Source: an uncultured Prevotella sp. (GTDB taxonomy: Bacteria; Bacteroidota; Bacteroidia; Bacteroidales; Bacteroidaceae). Taken from it: DNA of 6,882 nt. The position numbers were made by a program, and so were the translations under genes. Positions 1-4,183 of the stretch are shown here, piece by piece. Below the pieces are notes generated by a model. It worked only from the letters and a program-made list of their open reading frames with translations. It had not been told where the DNA came from and made no database searches. Location of the stretch: NCBI GenBank assembly GCA_945827565.1, contig CALZNR010000072.1, forward strand, positions 1 to 6,882, read 5' to 3'. Each line of letters begins with the position of its first letter. Positions within the stretch are counted from its first letter, which is position 1.

Positions 1-35
1 GCTCGAAGATAGAACAAAATCCCATCAAAGTTCAT
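1..35 (-). CDS. Possible start of an unidentified downstream gene, cut by the window edge
   Basis: On the minus strand an ATG at base 35 opens a frame that has no stop before the window edge. It gives 11 codons beginning M-N-F-D-G-I-L-F. It lies 35 bases after the stop of the inositol-3-phosphate synthase gene, in the same direction, and follows a purine-rich AGGTAGG about 8 bases upstream that could act as a weak ribosome-binding site. A second ATG at base 25 in another frame is also open, so the frame is uncertain. The product cannot be recognised from so few residues. In other Bacteroidetes the synthase is often neighboured by phosphatidylinositol-phosphate synthesis genes, but nothing visible here confirms that. 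Confidence 0.25.
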   Translation of the reverse strand, partial: MNFDGILFYLR

Positions 36-70
36 TTATAGAACCTACCTTTTAATTCCCAATCAGGTCA

Positions 71-1399
<1,329 letters not shown>

Positions 1400-1483
1400 T
1401 TCTTTTAATGATTTATTGTTGTTAAGTTATTGTTTTTTTATTGTTGCTTCTCATCTTCACCATGCAGAGAGCAGCAGAATATT
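1400..1483 (-). promoter_or_regulatory. A-rich leader of the inositol-3-phosphate synthase gene with three AACAATAA repeats
   Basis: The 84 bases between the HAD stop and the synthase start are very A-rich on the coding strand. They hold three exact copies of AACAATAA, seen on the plus strand as TTATTGTT at 1413-1420, 1427-1434 and 1438-1445. No good TAnnTTTG promoter box is present; TAACTTAA, running 1431 to 1424 on the minus strand, is the closest and is poor. A-rich, unstructured leaders favour translation in Bacteroidetes, so this may be a translation-enhancing spacer inside one operon mRNA. No Shine-Dalgarno sequence precedes the ATG. Confidence 0.4.
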
Positions 1484-2179
1484 TTATTGTTCCAGTAGTT
1501 CTTCTATTCCATATATAATCCGTGTGGCAGCCTTGCCATCAGGCTCTTCATCTGTCCATCCCGGTCCCTTGAACCACACCGTTTGGCAACCAATGCTGTG
1601 GGCTGGCACAATGTCTTTGTCGTAACTGTCGCCCACCACCGTCACCTCGGCTGGCTCCATCTGCAATGCCTTGCAGCCCAGCATAAAGATCTGCGGGTCG
1701 GGTTTGCGCACCCCCACCACGGCACTCTCTATCACCTCCTGGAATATTCCCTCCATACCCATCTCGCGCAGCACGCAGTGGATATTGCCGTAGAAGTTGC
1801 TTACCAGCACCATGGGATAATCCTGTGCCAAGCGGTGCAGCACCTGTGCACTGTGGGCTGTCTCGGCCTTCACGCTGCCATAGAGTGCCTGGAGCACACG
1901 GTCTAAATAGGGGCTTACAGGCTCACCAGACTGGTGCTCATCGATATACGCCATCTGCAAGCGCAGTTTTTCCTGCAACGTCTGATAGAAAGTGAAGTGT
2001 GACTGTATGATGGGATGCTTGGCAAGGGTACGTTCACCATGCACATACGCCTCACGATACAGCTCATTGCTCACGGGAACACCGCAATCCCTGTAGGTAT
2101 TGCCAATCAGTCGCCCCCAATGGCAGCCGCCCGTATCGAGTGTGCCTCCATAGTCAAAGATAAATCCTTTTCTGCTCAT
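1484..2179 (-). CDS. HAD-superfamily hydrolase with a variant motif I (DYGGT)
   Basis: This is probably a soluble cytosolic phosphatase-like protein of 231 residues with the layout of a Rossmann HAD core and a helical (C1) cap at about residues 18-95. Motif I reads FDYGGTLDT, with D9 as the predicted nucleophile. The second Asp of the usual DxDGT, the general acid/base, is replaced by G11. Motif II is LVSN with S127, motif III is GVRKPDP with K159, and motif IV is VVGDSYDKDI with D184 and D189. The ATG at 2179 is chosen because its ATGA overlaps the TGA of the ATP-grasp gene and puts motif I at the normal distance from the N-terminus. Upstream in-frame ATGs at 2188 and 2230 would add residues with no HAD character. 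It is coupled to the ATP-grasp gene and followed by inositol-3-phosphate synthase, so a sugar- or inositol-phosphate substrate is plausible but unproven. Confidence 0.88.
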   Translation of the reverse strand: MSRKGFIFDYGGTLDTGGCHWGRLIGNTYRDCGVPVSNELYREAYVHGERTLAKHPIIQSHFTFYQTLQEKLRLQMAYIDEHQSGEPVSPYLDRVLQALYGSVKAETAHSAQVLHRLAQDYPMVLVSNFYGNIHCVLREMGMEGIFQEVIESAVVGVRKPDPQIFMLGCKALQMEPAEVTVVGDSYDKDIVPAHSIGCQTVWFKGPGWTDEEPDGKAATRIIYGIEELLEQ

Positions 2180-2997
2180 TCCATCCATTTCTTTATGCAC
2201 TGCGCAATGGCTTCGGCAGCCTGCATACAACAGCGCGAAAAACTGGGCCAGTCGTTGAAGTCAATAATCACGAAAGAGCCGTCGGCTCTCACAATGCAGT
2301 CGCCCCCATACACATCAATATCCACCGCCCTTGCAGCCTTGGCGGCAACGCTGTGCAGCTCTTCCACGCTAAACGGATAGTGGTGGGTGATACCGTTTTG
2401 CCGCTCATCGCCAAACTTGGTGTTGCCATCATCGTTAGGATAGCAGTGAAAGAAGAACGGCGTGCCTCTCACACCATAGAACTTCACCACATCGCCTGGC
2501 ACATGAGCCGATACCTGCACCTGCTTCATGCCCTGTTGCTTCATCTGGCGCTGCATGTCGATACACGCCTGGCGGTTGGGCACATAGCGCACATCGCCCT
2601 GTTTTTCTGCCACTCCGTCGGCACGTTTCAGCCAGTAGCCATAGCTGCCTTCCTCAGGTGCCACACCCACACCAGCCTGTTTCAGCACCTCGCCAAGCAT
2701 CATGCGATGACAGCAAAGATGCACGGCTTCTGGTTTGTTGATGACCAACCTGCCCTGTTGCTGCTGCTGGGTTAGATATTGCAAGGTGGCAGGGTGCCTG
2801 CCCATGCTGATATACACGTCTGCTGATGGAAAAGGTTGCTCATCTTCGCTCACCACCAGGATTTCATTCCCCTGTTGCTGTGCCATCTTCTCTGCCACTG
2901 CCCGCAGGATAGCGGCATCTTTATCCACCGAGTTGGGCGAATAGCGCTCGCTCCTTTGTATAAACACCAAGCGACACTGCGTAAGATGATTCTCCAT
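2176..2997 (-). CDS. ATP-grasp domain protein, possibly related to inositol-phosphate kinases
   Basis: This predicted cytosolic protein of 273 residues has an N-terminal pre-ATP-grasp domain (about 1-105), with VINKPEAVH near 85-93, followed by an ATP-grasp fold. K124 in YWLKRADG is a candidate ATP-binding lysine. HVPGDVVKFYGV (165-176) fits the linker and second ATP-contact strand. DVYGGDCIV (228-236) and IIDFNDWPSF (244-253) supply D233, D246 and N248 as predicted Mg ligands. The D-then-DxN pattern followed by an aromatic and Pro resembles ITPK-type inositol-phosphate kinases more than the common ExN of ligases. It could equally be a peptide or carboxylate-amine ligase. The ATG at 2997 is preferred over 3066, because 3066 lies at or before the transcription start predicted from the box at 3072-3079 and its extra 23 residues show no domain character. 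GGTGGA sits 5 bases upstream of 2997. It overlaps the HAD gene by 4 bases. Confidence 0.8.
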   Translation of the reverse strand: MENHLTQCRLVFIQRSERYSPNSVDKDAAILRAVAEKMAQQQGNEILVVSEDEQPFPSADVYISMGRHPATLQYLTQQQQQGRLVINKPEAVHLCCHRMMLGEVLKQAGVGVAPEEGSYGYWLKRADGVAEKQGDVRYVPNRQACIDMQRQMKQQGMKQVQVSAHVPGDVVKFYGVRGTPFFFHCYPNDDGNTKFGDERQNGITHHYPFSVEELHSVAAKAARAVDIDVYGGDCIVRADGSFVIIDFNDWPSFSRCCMQAAEAIAQCIKKWME

Positions 2998-3071
2998 AAT
3001 TCCACCGGGAAGACCATTGCCAACCTCTGCATCCTTTGCACATTCAGTTGCCTGTGTCCTCATCATTTATG

Positions 3072-3079
3072 CAAAAGTA
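3072..3079 (-). promoter_or_regulatory. Bacteroidetes-type -7 box for the ATP-grasp / HAD / inositol-synthase run
   Basis: On the minus strand this is TACTTTTG followed by C, a full match to TAnnTTTG. No clear TTTG stands at -33; GTTTTC about 21 bases upstream is a weak stand-in. Transcription would start at about 3065-3068, leaving a leader of about 70 bases before the ATG at 2997. The box lies inside an inverted repeat, AAAAGT (3073-3078) and ACTTTT (3083-3088), which could let a regulator cover it. Confidence 0.6.
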
Positions 3080-3088
3080 GTAACTTTT
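3073..3088. repeat. Inverted repeat over the minus-strand promoter box
   Basis: AAAAGT at 3073-3078 and its exact complement ACTTTT at 3083-3088 flank a 4-base centre. The left arm covers most of the predicted -7 box of the ATP-grasp operon. It may be a small operator, although short AT-rich dyads also arise by chance in such DNA. Confidence 0.35.
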
Positions 3089-3105
3089 CATGGGGATGAG
3101 AAAAC

Positions 3106-3136
3106 TTTACAATTCTTTTTAGTTTCTTTTACAATT
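3106..3136. repeat. Direct repeat TTTACAATT, 22 bp apart, with a third inverted core
   Basis: TTTACAATT occurs exactly at 3106-3114 and 3128-3136, a start-to-start distance of 22 bp or about two helical turns. The 7-base core TACAATT recurs in inverse orientation (AATTGTA) at 3185-3191. All three lie between the two divergent promoters, so they could be binding sites for a regulator. The AT-rich composition makes chance a real alternative. Confidence 0.35.
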
Positions 3137-3145
3137 ACAATGCAA

Positions 3146-3159
3146 ATAAAGTACTTTAT
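3146..3159. repeat. 14-bp perfect palindrome in the divergent control region
   Basis: ATAAAGTACTTTAT at this position is a perfect 14-bp palindrome with no centre gap, of the kind bound by a dimeric repressor or activator. It is about 67 bp upstream of the minus-strand box and about 130 bp upstream of the trmO box, so it could serve either gene. No regulator gene is visible nearby. Confidence 0.45.
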
Positions 3160-3212
3160 GAACAGAAAAAAGGTATTTTAGACAAATTGTAGAGCCATTT
3201 AACCCAAATCGG

Positions 3213-3271
3213 ACATGCTTGTTACGACCATCACACCGCCCCCGATGACGGCATGTGTGGCAGGTGATGGT
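3213..3271. repeat. Two interleaved inverted repeats upstream of trmO
   Basis: ACCATCAC (3227-3234) pairs exactly with GTGATGGT (3264-3271), and ACATGC (3213-3218) pairs exactly with GCATGT (3251-3256). The arms interleave, so in RNA the two stems would form a pseudoknot or exclude each other. The last base of the 8-bp repeat touches the likely -33 element of the trmO promoter. The element lies upstream of the predicted trmO transcript start, so it acts either in DNA or in an unrecognised transcript. Confidence 0.4.
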
Positions 3272-3299
3272 TGTTTCTCGCACTTTTTTCTTACCTTTG
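3271..3299 (+). promoter_or_regulatory. trmO promoter, Bacteroidetes type
   Basis: TACCTTTG at 3292-3299, followed by C, fully matches the TAnnTTTG -7 box. TTG at 3271-3273 stands 18 bases upstream as a -33 element. Transcription should start near 3303-3306, giving a leader of only about 12-15 bases before the ATG at 3318. This supports that start over the in-frame ATG at 3255, which lies upstream of the promoter. Confidence 0.7.
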
Positions 3300-3317
3300 C
3301 ACCAGTTACGTTGCATT

Positions 3318-3995
3318 ATGAACATTGAACCCATCGCCTATTTCAGCACTCCTCTGCAAAGCAAGTTTGGAGTGCCCCGACAAAGCGGACTGTGCCCCTC
3401 GCTGCAAGGCACAGTGACACTGCAACCGCAATGGCGGCACGCCGAAGCACTGAAGGGCATCGACGCCTTTGACTACATCTGGCTGATATGGGGCTTCTCA
3501 GAGAATGTAGAGGCACAGAAGCGGTGCACAGTGCGCCCACCACGCTTGGGCGGAAACACTGCCATGGGGGTGTTTGCCACACGCTCCTCGTTCAGACCCA
3601 ACAACCTGGCGCTGTCGTCGGTCAAACTGGTCTCCGTAGAATGGAACGCCCCCAACGGTCCACTGCTTCATGTAGAGGGCGCCGACCTGATGAACGGCAC
3701 ACCCATCTACGACATCAAGCCCTACCTGCCCTTCACCGATAGTCATCCACAGGCGGCGGCAGGATTTGTAGATAGCGTGCAGTGGCACCCGCTGCAGGTG
3801 GTCTATGAAACACCCCTGCCTTCCACTTGGGAAGAAGAGCAACGACAAGCACTCACAGAGGTGCTGCAACAAGACCCACGCCCATCCTACCACCACGATG
3901 CGCAGCGCATCTACGGCATGACCTTTGCCCATCACAACATACGCTTCACGGTAGATGACAAAGCACTGCATGTATCAGAAATCTCGCCCCTATAA
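3318..3995 (+). CDS. trmO: tRNA (N6-threonylcarbamoyladenosine(37)-N6)-methyltransferase TrmO
   Basis: TrmO (TsaA/YaeB family) is a cytosolic SAM-dependent enzyme that methylates N6 of t6A37, giving m6t6A next to the anticodon in threonine tRNA and sharpening decoding. The 225 residues are close to the 235 of the E. coli protein. Family motifs appear in order: FGVPRQSGL (17-25), VRPPRLGGN (72-80), MGVFATRSSFRPN (83-95), DLMNGTPIYDIKPYLPF (123-139) and, in the C-terminal domain, DPRPSY (186-191). E. coli has P-I-G after FRPN, while here it is N-L-A, a local substitution in the ligand-binding region. The ATG at 3318 is used because the family N-terminus (IEPIAYFSTP) begins there and the promoter box ends at 3299; an in-frame ATG at 3255 would add 21 unrelated residues. 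It is divergent from the inositol operon and is probably transcribed alone. Confidence 0.95.
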   Translation: MNIEPIAYFSTPLQSKFGVPRQSGLCPSLQGTVTLQPQWRHAEALKGIDAFDYIWLIWGFSENVEAQKRCTVRPPRLGGNTAMGVFATRSSFRPNNLALSSVKLVSVEWNAPNGPLLHVEGADLMNGTPIYDIKPYLPFTDSHPQAAAGFVDSVQWHPLQVVYETPLPSTWEEEQRQALTEVLQQDPRPSYHHDAQRIYGMTFAHHNIRFTVDDKALHVSEISPL

Positions 3996-4005
3996 ACATG
4001 CAGTG
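3964..4005 (+). terminator. Hairpin spanning the trmO stop codon, possible terminator or 3' end stabiliser
   Basis: CACTGCATGT (3964-3973) pairs perfectly with ACATGCAGTG (3996-4005), a 10-bp stem around a 22-base loop that contains the last codons and the TAA at 3993-3995. No U-tract follows; instead there is an A-run at about 4019-4025. It is therefore not a standard rho-independent terminator, but it could protect the 3' end or pause polymerase before the efflux gene. Confidence 0.35.
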
Positions 4006-4061
4006 AGGACATCCATGCAAAAAAAGATGCCACAAGGATAACACCGCACCTGTATTTTATA

Positions 4062-4069
4062 TATATTTG
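4062..4069 (+). promoter_or_regulatory. Promoter -7 box for the metal-efflux gene
   Basis: TATATTTG followed by C matches TAnnTTTG exactly. There is no recognisable TTTG near -33, which would fit a promoter needing an activator, or a weak one. Transcription would begin near 4073-4076, about 110 bases before the ATG at 4184. The leader contains a stem-loop and a direct repeat, described separately. Confidence 0.55.
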
Positions 4070-4087
4070 CACCATCAATAGACAAAC

Positions 4088-4118
4088 CTGCACTTTTGCC
4101 CGACAAAACAAAGTGCAG
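4088..4118 (+). promoter_or_regulatory. Stem-loop at the start of the efflux-gene leader
   Basis: CTGCACTTT (4088-4096) pairs perfectly with AAAGTGCAG (4110-4118), a 9-bp stem with a 13-base loop. It begins about 12-15 bases after the predicted transcription start and ends about 65 bases before the start codon. It could be an operator for a metal-responsive repressor in DNA, or an mRNA 5' hairpin that stabilises or controls the transcript. It does not match a riboswitch class I recognise. Confidence 0.45.
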
Positions 4119-4138
4119 CAGTGCATCTTGTCATTATC

Positions 4139-4167
4139 ATTTCAACCCAAGACTTGTAATTTCAACC
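4139..4167 (+). repeat. Direct repeat ATTTCAACC in the efflux-gene leader
   Basis: ATTTCAACC occurs exactly at 4139-4147 and 4159-4167. The 20-bp period puts both copies on nearly the same helix face. They lie between the leader hairpin and the start codon. Confidence 0.4.
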
Positions 4168-4183
4168 AGAAAAGCAGAAGGAT

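Noticed and set aside
2180..2230. Longer HAD protein starting at 2230 or 2188
   Set aside because: The extra residues are unlike any HAD N-terminus. The ATGA overlap at 2179 gives motif I its usual position.
3255..3317. N-terminal extension of TrmO from the upstream in-frame ATG
   Set aside because: The predicted promoter box (3292-3299) is inside it, and the family N-terminus starts at 3318.
3119..3334. 71-codon minus-strand frame with CxxC-like cysteines across the trmO promoter and start
   Set aside because: It would overlap the well-supported trmO start and promoter. The composition is low-complexity, the Cys and His spacing matches no zinc motif I know, and no promoter or leader fits.
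4008..4026. A-run after ATCCATGC considered as part of a terminator or as slippage-prone DNA
   Set aside because: On the plus strand it is an A-run, not a U-tract after a stem. On the minus strand no gene approaches it from the right that would need terminating.
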